From Gemmatimonadota bacterium (GTDB lineage: Bacteria; Gemmatimonadota; Gemmatimonadetes; Gemmatimonadales; GWC2-71-9): DNA of 47,500 nucleotides. Both the position numbers and the translations under genes were made by a program. The notes beneath the pieces were generated by a model. It had not been told where the DNA came from. It saw nothing but the letters and a program-made list of their open reading frames with translations, and searched no databases. The first letter of the stretch is position 1, and each line of letters opens with the position of its first letter. The stretch covers positions 1 through 47,500 of the forward strand of contig JADJPD010000005.1 in the NCBI GenBank assembly GCA_016713435.1, written 5' to 3'. Of the stretch, positions 28,757-37,159 are shown piece by piece.

Positions 28757-30832
28757 ATGTCCCGATTCCTCCGTCCGCTCGCCGTTGTGGGGCTCCTGGC
28801 CCTCGTGGCGGTGCCGGCGTCCGCCCAGCAGTGGCTGAACGCCGACACTACCAAGCGCACCAACCAGTCCAGCTTCCGCGCCATCGACGAGCTCCCCGAC
28901 CCGAACGACTACCGCAATGCCTCCGGCGGCCCCGGCCCCCGCTACTGGCAGCAGCAGGTGGACTACCGGATCCAGGCGAGCCTCGACACCACCACCCACA
29001 CGATCACCGGGTCGGAGCGGGTCACCTACCACAACAACTCGCCCGACCAGCTCAGCTACCTCTGGTTCCAGCTGGACCAGAACATCGACGACCCGGCGGT
29101 GAGCCGCGCCATCCAGTCGGCGCCGGCGCTGCCCAAGAACCTCTCGCCGCAGGCCCGGCGCTTCCTGGCGCCGGAGAGCTTCGACGGCGGGCACAAGATC
29201 ACCCGGGTGCAGGTGGTCACCACCCGCGCCGGGCGGGTCACCAAGACCGATGCGCGCTACGTCATCAACGGCACCGTGCTCAAGGTCCTGCTGCCCGCGC
29301 CGCTCGCCTCCAAGGGCGTGGCGGTGGTGGAGATCGACTGGCACTTCATCATGCCGGAGCAGAGCCGCAACGGCCGCGGCGTTCGCGAGAAGCTCAAGGA
29401 CGGCTGGGCCTACGAGGCGGCGCAGTGGTTCCCCCGGGCCTCGGTGTACGACGACGTCAACGGCTGGCAGACCGACCAGTTCATGGGGCAGGGCGAGTTC
29501 TACCTGAACTTCGGCACCTATGACGTGGAGCTCACCGTCCCGCACGACCACATCGTGGCCGCGACCGGGGTGCTCCAGAACCCGCTCGAGGTGCTCACCA
29601 CCACCCAGCGCCAGCGCCTGGCCCAGGCCATGAAGGCCGAGACGCCGACGTTCATCATCACCAAGGACGAGATCGCCACGCCGGGCACCCGGCCGGCCGG
29701 CAGCAGGGCCCTCACCTGGAAGTTCCACGCCGACAGCGTGCGCGACTTCGCCTGGGTCTCCTCGCGCGCCTACGCGTGGGACGCGGCGGGCTTCCGGTAC
29801 ACGCCCACCAGCCGTCCCATCGAGATGCACTCGCTCTACCCGCGCGAGGGCATGCCGCTCTGGGACAGCCTCTCCACCAAGGCCATCGCGCAGACCATGC
29901 GCACCTATGGCCGGATGGCGTTCCCCTATCCGTACCCGAAGGCGGTGAACGTCCATGGCGCCGTGGGCGGCATGGAGTATCCGATGATCGCCTTCTGCGG
30001 CGCCCGCCCGGCGCCCGACGGCAGCTACACCCCGCAGCTCGCGCGCGGCCTCATCTCCGTGACCATCCACGAGGTCGGCCATAACTGGTTCCCGATGATC
30101 GTGGCCAGCGACGAGCGGAAGTGGACCTGGATGGACGAGGGGCTCAACTCCTTCGTGCAGTACTATGCGGAGAAGGAGTGGGACCCCCAGTACCCGAGCC
30201 GCCGCGGCCCGGCCAAGGCCATCGTGGACTACATGAAGGAGCCCAGGCAGGTCCCCCTCATGACCGAGTCCGACCAGATCCAGACCCAGTTCGGCAACAA
30301 CGGCTACTCCAAGCCGGCCGCCGGGCTCGTGATGCTGCGGGAGCACATCCTCGGTCCCGAGCTCTTCGACCAGGCCTTCGGCGAGTACTCCCGCCGCTGG
30401 ATGTTCAAGCACCCCATGCCGGGCGACTTCTTCCGCACCCTCGATGACGGCTCGGGCGAGCTGCTCAACTGGTTCTGGCGCGGGTGGTTCTACACCACCT
30501 ATCCCAACGACCAGGCCGTCACCACCGTCGAGAGCCAGCCGGGCAGCGACCTGCCGGGCGGGGCGCAGCGCGGCAAGGTGTATACCCGCATCACCGTCGA
30601 GAACAAGGGCGGCCTCGTGATGCCGCTGCAGCTCGACGTGACGCTGGCCGACGGCACCACCAGGCGGGTCAAGCTGCCGGTGGACGTCTGGCGCCGCAAC
30701 GAGCAGAGCTTCACCTACGGGCTCTTCAGCGACCAGGACGTGGTCAAGGTCGTCGTGGACCCGGACGAGGTGTTCGCGGACATCAACCGCGACAACAACA
30801 CCTGGGTGAAGCCGGCACCGGCGGCGTCGTGA
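28757..30832 (+). CDS. Exported M1-family metallopeptidase
   Basis: A secreted or envelope aminopeptidase-like protein of 691 residues; signal peptide about 1-23 (Val-Pro-Ala-Ser-Ala-Gln). The N-terminal beta domain (about 60-330) leads to Gly-Gly-Met-Glu-Tyr-Pro (equivalent to the GAMEN exopeptidase motif) and the zinc site His438-Glu439-Val-Gly-His442 with Glu461 nineteen residues later in Trp-Met-Asp-Glu-Gly-Leu-Asn. An Asn-Trp-Phe-Pro stretch follows the zinc site. The C-terminal tail (Thr-Arg-Ile-Thr-Val-Glu-Asn-Lys-Gly-Gly) is a small beta domain of the ERAP-like C-terminal type. Typical of the M1 proteins of Bacteroidota and related groups. Probably periplasmic or surface peptide degradation. 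Confidence 0.91.
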   Translation: MSRFLRPLAVVGLLALVAVPASAQQWLNADTTKRTNQSSFRAIDELPDPNDYRNASGGPGPRYWQQQVDYRIQASLDTTTHTITGSERVTYHNNSPDQLSYLWFQLDQNIDDPAVSRAIQSAPALPKNLSPQARRFLAPESFDGGHKITRVQVVTTRAGRVTKTDARYVINGTVLKVLLPAPLASKGVAVVEIDWHFIMPEQSRNGRGVREKLKDGWAYEAAQWFPRASVYDDVNGWQTDQFMGQGEFYLNFGTYDVELTVPHDHIVAATGVLQNPLEVLTTTQRQRLAQAMKAETPTFIITKDEIATPGTRPAGSRALTWKFHADSVRDFAWVSSRAYAWDAAGFRYTPTSRPIEMHSLYPREGMPLWDSLSTKAIAQTMRTYGRMAFPYPYPKAVNVHGAVGGMEYPMIAFCGARPAPDGSYTPQLARGLISVTIHEVGHNWFPMIVASDERKWTWMDEGLNSFVQYYAEKEWDPQYPSRRGPAKAIVDYMKEPRQVPLMTESDQIQTQFGNNGYSKPAAGLVMLREHILGPELFDQAFGEYSRRWMFKHPMPGDFFRTLDDGSGELLNWFWRGWFYTTYPNDQAVTTVESQPGSDLPGGAQRGKVYTRITVENKGGLVMPLQLDVTLADGTTRRVKLPVDVWRRNEQSFTYGLFSDQDVVKVVVDPDEVFADINRDNNTWVKPAPAAS

Positions 30833-31347
30833 TCCGGGCGGCCCTCGCCGTGCTCCTGGCCGTGGGCGTGTGGGATCTCCCCGCGCCCCCGGCGATGCAC
30901 GACGTCCACGCGAGCCACCTCCGGCTCGTGCTGGACGGCACCACGGTGGCGGGGCGGATCCGGCTCTTCCACGACGACCTCCAGCTCGGCCTCCGCGCGC
31001 TGGCGCGGGACAGCACGCTGGTCCTCTCGCGGGAGCAGCCGGCCCGGGAGCTGTTCGAGCGTTACCTGGCCCAGCAACTCAAACTCGAGGCCAACGGCCA
31101 GCGTGTGGTCCTGCACGTGGCCGAGGCCGGCAGCGAGCAGGACGCGGGCGGCCAGCTCATGATGTGGTACCTGCTCGAGGGCAAGGCGAATGCGCCCGTG
31201 ACGCGCCTGGTGATGCTGCAGGGCGTGCTGTTCGAGGCGTTCGACAACCAGCAGAACATCGTCCAGCTCTTCCGGATGCCGGGCGAGGAGCGGCGGACGC
31301 TCTACTTCACCGCCGCCGATCCCCGGGACCAGGCGCTCAGCTTCTAG
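30829..31347 (+). CDS. DUF6702 family protein
   Basis: Protein of 172 residues with an N-terminal signal or membrane helix (Ala-Leu-Ala-Val-Leu-Leu-Ala-Val-Gly-Val-Trp). The core has Met-His-Asp-Val-His-Ala-Ser-His-Leu-Arg-Leu-Val and Arg-Ile-Arg-Leu-Phe-His-Asp-Asp-Leu, the hallmark start of DUF6702, then Leu-Glu-Ala-Asn-Gly-Gln-Arg-Val and Gln-Asn-Ile-Val-Gln-Leu-Phe. GTG 30,829 overlaps the end of the M1 gene (GTGA), so the two are coupled. The strands with His/Asp could bind metal. Function unknown; DUF6702 genes often sit next to M1 peptidase genes, as far as I recall. Confidence 0.75.
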   Translation: MIRAALAVLLAVGVWDLPAPPAMHDVHASHLRLVLDGTTVAGRIRLFHDDLQLGLRALARDSTLVLSREQPARELFERYLAQQLKLEANGQRVVLHVAEAGSEQDAGGQLMMWYLLEGKANAPVTRLVMLQGVLFEAFDNQQNIVQLFRMPGEERRTLYFTAADPRDQALSF

Positions 31348-31370
31348 GCCATCGGGGCTTGGGAAATCGG

Positions 31371-31398
31371 ACGGGGGCGCCCCTGCGGGCGCCCCCGT
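31371..31398. terminator. Strong bidirectional hairpin terminator
   Basis: A perfect 12-bp stem (ACGGGGGCGCCC at 31,371-31,382 with GGGCGCCCCCGT at 31,387-31,398) and a four-base loop CTGC lie between the plus-strand DUF6702 gene (ends 31,347) and the minus-strand gene (ends 31,425). TTCCGTTCT follows on the plus side, and GATTTCCC follows on the reverse strand. It should serve both convergent units. Confidence 0.85.
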
Positions 31399-31424
31399 TC
31401 CGTTCTGCTGGCCCGCCGTCGGCG

Positions 31425-32153
31425 TCAGGGCTGCACCCACCCCGGTCGCCCGTAGCGCGCCGGGTCCCACAGCGCTTCCGGCAGCGTCACGTCCCCGCGC
31501 ACGTCCGCGTACTCCTCCTTCATCCGCACCTGGTCCCCGATCTTGAAGACCACTTCCACCGCGATCCAGCCCCGGCCGAGGGGCTGGTAGCGATTGAACT
31601 GCGTCTCGGAAACCCGGCCTGAGCCATCCGGCACCGGTTCCAGCATCCGCACGAACAGGAGCCGGTCCTTCTCCACCCAGAACTGCTTGCTGGTGGTGTC
31701 GCCCGCCAGCGCGCCCACCACGTAGACCGGGGTGCCCTGCCAGGTGGTCTCGTGCACCTTTGTGAGGTCGAAGCCGAGCCCCTGCAGCCGGGCCACGGTT
31801 TTCTCGACCGGGTCCAGGTAGACGTCGAAGCCGAGCACCATGAGCGGGTGCACGAGGGCACGGCTCACCGCCACGGCGCCGCCCTTGGTCTGGTAGATGC
31901 TGTCGTTGCGGAAGAAGATGGTCTTCCCGGAATCGACGGGCGCCACGTCGATGCGGAGCATGCCCGGGATCCGCGCGGCCTCGTACCAGGTCTCGGTGCG
32001 CGGCGTGGGACCGTAGGTGTGCGTGGTCTGGACGAAGGTGAGGGTGCGGTACCACTTGCCGTCGTACCGGGCGCGCATCTGCTGGACCAGCTCGGTGCCC
32101 GTGGGGACGGGCGGCGCGGTGAGCAGCAGGGTGGCGAGGGAGAGGAGCAGCAT
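31425..32153 (-). CDS. Exported protein, possibly LolA-like fold
   Basis: Protein of 242 residues, ATG at 32,153. A signal peptide (Met-Leu-Leu-Leu-Ser-Leu-Ala-Thr-Leu-Leu-Leu-Thr-Ala) is followed by Leu-Val-Gln-Gln-Met-Arg-Ala-Arg-Tyr-Asp-Gly-Lys-Trp-Tyr and a chain of long beta strands: Leu-Thr-Phe-Val-Gln-Thr-Thr, Arg-Thr-Glu-Thr-Trp-Tyr-Glu-Ala, Gly-Lys-Thr-Ile-Phe-Phe-Arg-Asn-Asp, Lys-Gln-Phe-Trp-Val-Glu-Lys-Asp-Arg and Val-Glu-Val-Val-Phe-Lys-Ile-Gly-Asp-Gln-Val. A helix-then-sheet order is reminiscent of LolA/LolB-type proteins, but this is a weak guess. Transcribed alone against DUF6702, with the shared terminator at its 3' end. Confidence 0.6.
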   Translation of the reverse strand: MLLLSLATLLLTAPPVPTGTELVQQMRARYDGKWYRTLTFVQTTHTYGPTPRTETWYEAARIPGMLRIDVAPVDSGKTIFFRNDSIYQTKGGAVAVSRALVHPLMVLGFDVYLDPVEKTVARLQGLGFDLTKVHETTWQGTPVYVVGALAGDTTSKQFWVEKDRLLFVRMLEPVPDGSGRVSETQFNRYQPLGRGWIAVEVVFKIGDQVRMKEEYADVRGDVTLPEALWDPARYGRPGWVQP

Positions 32154-32320
32154 CGAGTCTCCGGGGGCAGGGAAGGACCGGGAGCGGGCGGCCCGCGCGG
32201 CGGGCCCGCCCAGTGTACGGCGCGCCCGGCGCCCGGGTTTCCCGGCCCGCGGCGCAGAGTACCCTCACGCGGCTCGCGGGGCTAGACTTCCCCCGTTCCC
32301 GAAGGGCCCGATCCGGCGCT

Positions 32321-32394
32321 GCGCCCGTAGCTCAGTTGGATAGAGCAACAGCCTTCTAAGCTGTGGGTCGGAGGTTCGATTCCTCCCGGGCGCG
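32321..32394 (+). tRNA. tRNA-Arg (UCU)
   Basis: The acceptor stem GCGCCCG pairs with CGGGCGC. The anticodon stem ACAGC/GCTGT encloses loop CTTCTAA with anticodon TCT at 32,355-32,357, and the T-arm is GGAGG-TTCGATT-CCTCC. Discriminator G at 32,394. CCA is not encoded. TAGACT at 32,283 resembles a -10 box about 32 bases upstream. The preceding 160 bases contain no gene. Confidence 0.96.
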
Positions 32395-32418
32395 CTCCCG
32401 CTGTCTCCCCGAAGTGCA

Positions 32419-33801
32419 ATGCTCCCGCGACTCCCCCGTCAGGACGCCATCCGCGCCCTCCTCACCCTGGCCCTGCCCGTGGTCATCGTGCAGGTCGGGA
32501 TGATGACCATGGGCGTGGTGGACACCATGATGGTGGGCCACCTCTCGCCCACGGCCCTCGCCGCCGTGGCGCTCGGCAACGTGTACTACTTCGGGGTGTC
32601 GATCTTCGGCCTCGGTGTGCTCATGGCGCTCGACCCGATCATCGCGCACGCGGTGGGGGCGGGGGATGCGCGCGAGGTGGCGCGCGGGGTGCAGCGGGGG
32701 CTCCTGCTGGCGCTGGTTCTCTGCCTGCCCACGGCCATCGCGATCCTGCCCGTGCGGCCGCTCCTCACCCTGATGCGGCAGCCCGCCGACGTGGTGCCGA
32801 TCGCGAGCGCCTACGCCATGGTGAACGTGCCCGGCACCATCGGCATGTTCGCCTTCACGGTGCTCCGGCAGAGCCTGCAGGCCATGGGGCGCATGCGGCC
32901 GATCGTCATCACCATCGTCGTCGCCAACCTGCTCAACGTCGGCCTCAACTGGATGCTCATCTACGGCAACCTCGGCATGCCCATGATGGGTGCGGTGGGG
33001 TCCGCGTGGGCCACCGCGATCAGCCGCACCGTGATGGCGCTCCTCCTCGCTGCCCTCGCCTGGCCGGTGCTCAGGCGCCAGGTGCTCCCGCTCCAGCGCG
33101 CGAGCCTCGAGCTGCGGCCGCTCACCCGGCTCTTCATGCTCGGCGCGCCGATCGGCATGCAGCACCAGCTCGAGTATGGTGTCTTTGGCATCGTGGGCCT
33201 CCTGATGGGCGTGATGGGCACGGTGCAGATGGCGGGGCACCAGGTGGCGATCAACCTCGCCTCGATCACGTTCATGGTGCCGCTCGGCCTCTCCGCGGCC
33301 GCCGCCGTCGCCGTGGGGCAGGCGGTCGGACGCCGGGATCGCGCGGCTGCCTCGGAGGCCGCCAAGGCGGCGCTGGTCGTGGCCATCGGCTTCATGGGCC
33401 TGACGGCCCTCACCTTCCTCCTCGTGCCCGGCTTCCTCGCCGGGCTCTACACCGAGTCGGCGGAGGTGCTCGCCGTGGCCCTGGTGCTGCTGCCCCTCGC
33501 CGGGGTGTTCCAGGTGTTCGACGGGATCCAGGTGACCTCGATCGGCATCCTCCGCGGCCTCGGGGATACCCGGACGCCGATGCTCACCGGCATCCTCGGC
33601 TTCTGGCTCATCGGGCTGCCGGTGAGCCTGATGCTCGCCTTCCCGCTCGGCTACGGCCCCGCGGGCCTCTGGTGGGGCCTGGTGCTCGGCCTCGTGGTGG
33701 TGGCGGTGTTCCTCCTCCTGCGGGTGCGCCAGAAGCTCCGGCAGCCGCTCCGGCGGCTCTCCCTCGAGTTCACGGGCGAGCACGCCCTGCCGCCGCACTA
33801 G
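32419..33801 (+). CDS. MATE family multidrug/cation exporter
   Basis: Protein of 460 residues with 12 transmembrane helices. MATE marks are Met-Met-Thr-Met-Gly-Val-Val-Asp-Thr-Met-Met-Val-Gly-His-Leu (helix 1), Gly-Leu-Gly-Val-Leu-Met-Ala-Leu-Asp-Pro, Val-Leu-Arg-Gln-Ser-Leu-Gln-Ala-Met-Gly, and in the second half Gln-Met-Ala-Gly-His-Gln-Val-Ala-Ile-Asn and Ala-Ala-Ala-Ala-Val-Ala-Val-Gly-Gln-Ala. MATE exporters use a sodium or proton gradient to expel organic cations. The Asp in helix 1 is the candidate ion site. It begins 25 bases after tRNA-Arg, and two bases separate its stop from serB. Confidence 0.92.
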   Translation: MLPRLPRQDAIRALLTLALPVVIVQVGMMTMGVVDTMMVGHLSPTALAAVALGNVYYFGVSIFGLGVLMALDPIIAHAVGAGDAREVARGVQRGLLLALVLCLPTAIAILPVRPLLTLMRQPADVVPIASAYAMVNVPGTIGMFAFTVLRQSLQAMGRMRPIVITIVVANLLNVGLNWMLIYGNLGMPMMGAVGSAWATAISRTVMALLLAALAWPVLRRQVLPLQRASLELRPLTRLFMLGAPIGMQHQLEYGVFGIVGLLMGVMGTVQMAGHQVAINLASITFMVPLGLSAAAAVAVGQAVGRRDRAAASEAAKAALVVAIGFMGLTALTFLLVPGFLAGLYTESAEVLAVALVLLPLAGVFQVFDGIQVTSIGILRGLGDTRTPMLTGILGFWLIGLPVSLMLAFPLGYGPAGLWWGLVLGLVVVAVFLLLRVRQKLRQPLRRLSLEFTGEHALPPH

Positions 33802-33803
33802 CG

Positions 33804-34454
33804 ATGCGCTTCCGCACCGTCATCTTCGACTGCGACTCGACCCTCTCCGCCATCGAGGGCATCGACGAACTGGCGGGCCCGCATCGCGCCGAGGTGGCCC
33901 GCCTGACCGAGCGGGCCATGGCCGGGGAGATCAGCCTCGAGGCGGTCTACGGCAGTCGCCTCGAGCTGCTCCGGCCCACCCGGACCCAGCTCGCCGCCCT
34001 CGGGCGGCAGTACATCGAGCGCCTGGTGGCGGGGGCGGGGGAGACCGTGGCCGCACTGCAGCGGGACGGCGTGGTGGTCCAGGTGATGAGCGGCGGGCTG
34101 CTCCCGCCGGTGCTTGCCCTGGCCCGCCACCTCGGCATCCCGGACGATCGGGTCGCCGCGGTCCCCATCTGGTTCGACGCCGACGGCCGGTATGCGGGGT
34201 TCGACGCCGACTGCCCGTTCACGCAGTCCGGCGGGAAGCGCCGCTGGATCGAGGCCCACCTCGACCAGCTGCCGCGCCCCATCCTGATGGTCGGTGACGG
34301 CGCCACCGACCTCGAGACCCGTCCCGTCGTGGATTGCTTTGCCGCCTTCACCGGCGTCGTCCGCCGCCCGCCGGTGGCGGACGCCGCAGACGTCGAGCTC
34401 GCGTCGTTGCTCGACGTCCTCACCCTCGTGCACGCTGCACCGGAGTCGCCATGA
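33804..34454 (+). CDS. serB: Phosphoserine phosphatase-like HAD hydrolase
   Basis: HAD-superfamily phosphatase of 216 residues. Motif I Phe-Asp-Cys-Asp-Ser-Thr-Leu-Ser (DxDST, with nucleophile and acid Asp), motif II Met-Ser-Gly-Gly-Leu, and motif III/IV Gly-Asp-Gly-Ala-Thr-Asp-Leu-Glu. The cap insertion between motifs I and II has the Glu-Gly-Ile-Asp-Glu-Leu-Ala and Met-Ala-Gly-Glu-Ile-Ser stretches of SerB. It dephosphorylates phosphoserine to serine. SerA and a class V aminotransferase follow with overlapping starts, supporting the role. Confidence 0.85.
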   Translation: MRFRTVIFDCDSTLSAIEGIDELAGPHRAEVARLTERAMAGEISLEAVYGSRLELLRPTRTQLAALGRQYIERLVAGAGETVAALQRDGVVVQVMSGGLLPPVLALARHLGIPDDRVAAVPIWFDADGRYAGFDADCPFTQSGGKRRWIEAHLDQLPRPILMVGDGATDLETRPVVDCFAAFTGVVRRPPVADAADVELASLLDVLTLVHAAPESP

Positions 34455-35545
34455 GCCAGCCTGCCTTCGGCCGCTTCTTCCTCCCGGGCCCCACCGAGGT
34501 CCATCCCACCATCCTCGCCGCCCAGGCCCGGCCCATGATCGGGCACCGGGGCAAGGGGATGGAGAAGCTCATCGCGGACATGATGCCGGGCCTCAAGCGG
34601 ATCTTCCGCACCCAGCGCCCCGTCTACATCTCGTCCTCGTCCGCCACCGGCCTGATGGAGGCCGCGGTGCGCAATTGCGGGGGGAAGCGGGTCCTGTCGC
34701 TCGTCAACGGCGCCTTCAGCGAACGGTTCCACAAGATTGCGCTGGCCAACGGCCTCGAGGCCGACGCCTTCGAGGTGCCGCTCGGCCAGGTCCACGATCC
34801 GAACGCCGTGGCGGAGCGCCTGCGCGGCGGGAAGTATGACGCCATCACCGTCGTGCACTCGGAAACCTCGACCGGTGCGCTCAACCCCATCGCCGAGCTG
34901 GCGAAGGTGGCGCGGGCGGCTGGGGACGTGCTCCTGCTGGTGGACAGCGTGACCGGCCTGGCCGGCGCGCCGGTGGAGACCGACCTGTGGCAGCTCGACT
35001 TCGTCCTCACCGGCTCCCAGAAGGCCCTCGCGCTGCCGCCCGGCCTGGCGCTCGGCGTGGCGCACCCGCGCGCCCTCGAGCGCGCCAAGGCCACCAGGAA
35101 CCGCGGGATCTACTTCGACCTCGTGGAATTCGAGAACTACATCGTCAAGCACCAGACGCCCAACACGCCGGCGCTGTCCCTGATGTACGCGCTCGCCGCG
35201 CAGGTGGAGCGGATCGACAACGAGACCATGGAGGTCCGCTGGGCCCGCCACCGCGACATGGCGCACCACACCTGGACCTGGGCCCAGCAGCAGCAGGCCA
35301 AGGGCCGCGACGTGCGCGTCCTGGCGCCCGAGGGGTTCCGCTCGCCCACGGTCACCTGCCTCACGGTGCCGGCGGGCAAGAAGGGCGGGGAGGTGAACGA
35401 CGCCATGAAGGCCCGCGGCTTCACCATCTCGGCCGGCTACGGCAGCCTCAAGGACAGCACCATCCGCATCGGCCACATGGGCGACCACGACGTGGCCGAG
35501 CTCGACGTGCTGCTTCACGCCCTCGACGAGGTGCTCGCCGCATGA
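34451..35545 (+). CDS. Class V aminotransferase, probable phosphoserine transaminase
   Basis: PLP enzyme of 364 residues in the alanine/serine-glyoxylate aminotransferase family. It opens with Leu-Pro-Gly-Pro-Thr-Glu-Val-His-Pro, holds Ser-Ser-Ser-Ala-Thr-Gly-Leu-Met-Glu-Ala (phosphate loop), His-Ser-Glu-Thr-Ser-Thr-Gly, Val-Asp-Ser-Val-Thr-Gly-Leu and the Schiff-base Lys191 in Gly-Ser-Gln-Lys-Ala-Leu-Ala-Leu. It is sandwiched between serB and serA with ATGA overlaps on both sides. By context it converts 3-phosphohydroxypyruvate to phosphoserine, as this subfamily does in some archaea and bacteria, rather than true SerC. Serine-glyoxylate aminotransferase activity cannot be excluded from the sequence alone. 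Confidence 0.82.
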   Translation: MSQPAFGRFFLPGPTEVHPTILAAQARPMIGHRGKGMEKLIADMMPGLKRIFRTQRPVYISSSSATGLMEAAVRNCGGKRVLSLVNGAFSERFHKIALANGLEADAFEVPLGQVHDPNAVAERLRGGKYDAITVVHSETSTGALNPIAELAKVARAAGDVLLLVDSVTGLAGAPVETDLWQLDFVLTGSQKALALPPGLALGVAHPRALERAKATRNRGIYFDLVEFENYIVKHQTPNTPALSLMYALAAQVERIDNETMEVRWARHRDMAHHTWTWAQQQQAKGRDVRVLAPEGFRSPTVTCLTVPAGKKGGEVNDAMKARGFTISAGYGSLKDSTIRIGHMGDHDVAELDVLLHALDEVLAA

Positions 35546-37137
35546 CCACCTACAAGGTGCTCGTCGCCGACAAGATCGCGCGCGAGGGGCTCACGCCGCT
35601 GCTGCAGGACGCCCGCTTCGAGGTCATCGAGAAGCCCGGGCTCAAGGGCGAGGACCTGGCGAAGGCCATCCAGGGGATGGATGCCGTGCTGGTGCGCAGT
35701 GCCACCAGGATCACCCGTGAGGCGCTGGCGCTCGCCGACCGGCTCAAGGTCATCGGGCGTGCGGGGGTGGGCGTGGACACCATCGACGTCGAGGCCGCCA
35801 CCGAGCGCGGTATCGCCGTCATGAACGCCCCGGCCGGCAACACCATCGCGGCGGCGGAACTGGCGCTGGCGCTCCTCCTCTCCCTCATCCGGAAGGTGCC
35901 TGCGGCCGACGCCAGCATGAAGGCGGGGCAGTGGGACCGCGCCCGGTTCGGCGGCACCGAGCTGTACCGGAAGACGCTTGGCCTGGTCGGCGCGGGGCGC
36001 GTGGGCGGGGAGGTGGGGCGACGCGCCCGCGCCTTCGGCATGCGCGTGGTGGCCTACGACCCGTTCCTCACACCGGTCGCGGCGGCCGAGATGGGCGCCG
36101 AGCTGGCGGACCTGGACACCGTCCTCAAGGCGGCGGACGTGCTGTCGCTGCACGTGCCGCTCACCGACAAGACCCGGGGCATGCTCGGCGCCCGCGAGCT
36201 GGGCCTGCTCAAGCCCGGCGCCGTGATCATCAACGCCGCCCGGGGTGGTGTCCTCGACGAGGGCGAACTGCTCCGGGTGCTCCGGGACGGGCGCATCGGC
36301 GGCGCCGCGCTGGACGTCTTTGACCAGGAACCGCTCCCCGCCGACCACCCCTTCCGTGCCCTCCCCAACGTGGTCCTGACCCCGCACCTCGGCGCGAGCA
36401 CCGAGGAGGCGCAGATGAACGTGGCCGTGGAGATCGCCGAGTCGGTGCGGGGCGCGCTGGTGGATGGCGACTACGCGGGGGCCGTCAACGCGCCCCTGGT
36501 GGGCGGTGAGCGCCTGAAGCGCCTCCGCCCGCTGCTGGAGCTGGCCGGCCGGCTTGGCCGACTGGCCGCGGCGCTCTCGGGTCCGCAGGTGACCGAGGTG
36601 GAGCTGCGCTTCGCCGGCGAGGGGGACGACCTGCTGCGGCCCCTCGCCGCCGGGGCCGTGATGGGCGTGCTGGAGGGCGTGGTGGGCTCGCCCGCGGTGA
36701 ACGTGGTGAACGCGCTCCACCTGGCCCGCCAGCGCGGGATCGCGGTCAACCGGAGCCGCGTGGAGCTGGCAGCCGAGCTTCCGGACCTGATCGAGGTCAA
36801 GGTGGTGGCTGGGGGCCTGGCGGTCCGGGTGGCGGGCGCCCCGCTCGGGGCCGGGCACCTCGGCATCACGCAGATCCACGGCTTCCGGGTCAACGTCGCC
36901 CCGGCCGGACACCTCATCGTGCTGCAGAACCGCGACGTGCCCGGCGTGATCGGCCGGGTGGGCACCCTGCTGGGTGATGCGGGAATCAACATCGCGGAGT
37001 ATCATCAGGCCCGGCTCTCCGCGGGCGGCGAGGCGCTCGCCGTCATCGGGGTGGACGCCGCGCTCAAGCCCGAGCACGTCGCCGCCCTGGCCCGCCTGCC
37101 CGAAGTCCACGCGGTGGCGCAGGTCGCCTTCCCCTGA
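35542..37137 (+). CDS. serA: D-3-phosphoglycerate dehydrogenase
   Basis: Long-type PGDH of 531 residues. NAD-binding Rossmann part with Gly-Leu-Val-Gly-Ala-Gly-Arg-Val-Gly and catalytic Arg234 in Asn-Ala-Ala-Arg-Gly-Gly, Glu263 in Val-Phe-Asp-Gln-Glu-Pro-Leu and His282 in Leu-Thr-Pro-His-Leu-Gly-Ala-Ser-Thr. An intervening ASB-type domain (about 320-450) and a C-terminal ACT domain follow (Val-Leu-Gln-Asn-Arg-Asp-Val-Pro-Gly-Val-Ile-Gly-Arg-Val, Ile-Asn-Ile-Ala-Glu-Tyr), which in this family senses serine for feedback control. It catalyses the first step of serine synthesis from 3-phosphoglycerate. ATG 35,542 overlaps the aminotransferase stop. Confidence 0.95.
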   Translation: MTTYKVLVADKIAREGLTPLLQDARFEVIEKPGLKGEDLAKAIQGMDAVLVRSATRITREALALADRLKVIGRAGVGVDTIDVEAATERGIAVMNAPAGNTIAAAELALALLLSLIRKVPAADASMKAGQWDRARFGGTELYRKTLGLVGAGRVGGEVGRRARAFGMRVVAYDPFLTPVAAAEMGAELADLDTVLKAADVLSLHVPLTDKTRGMLGARELGLLKPGAVIINAARGGVLDEGELLRVLRDGRIGGAALDVFDQEPLPADHPFRALPNVVLTPHLGASTEEAQMNVAVEIAESVRGALVDGDYAGAVNAPLVGGERLKRLRPLLELAGRLGRLAAALSGPQVTEVELRFAGEGDDLLRPLAAGAVMGVLEGVVGSPAVNVVNALHLARQRGIAVNRSRVELAAELPDLIEVKVVAGGLAVRVAGAPLGAGHLGITQIHGFRVNVAPAGHLIVLQNRDVPGVIGRVGTLLGDAGINIAEYHQARLSAGGEALAVIGVDAALKPEHVAALARLPEVHAVAQVAFP

Positions 37138-37159
37138 TCCCCAACCCTGGGAGCGAACC

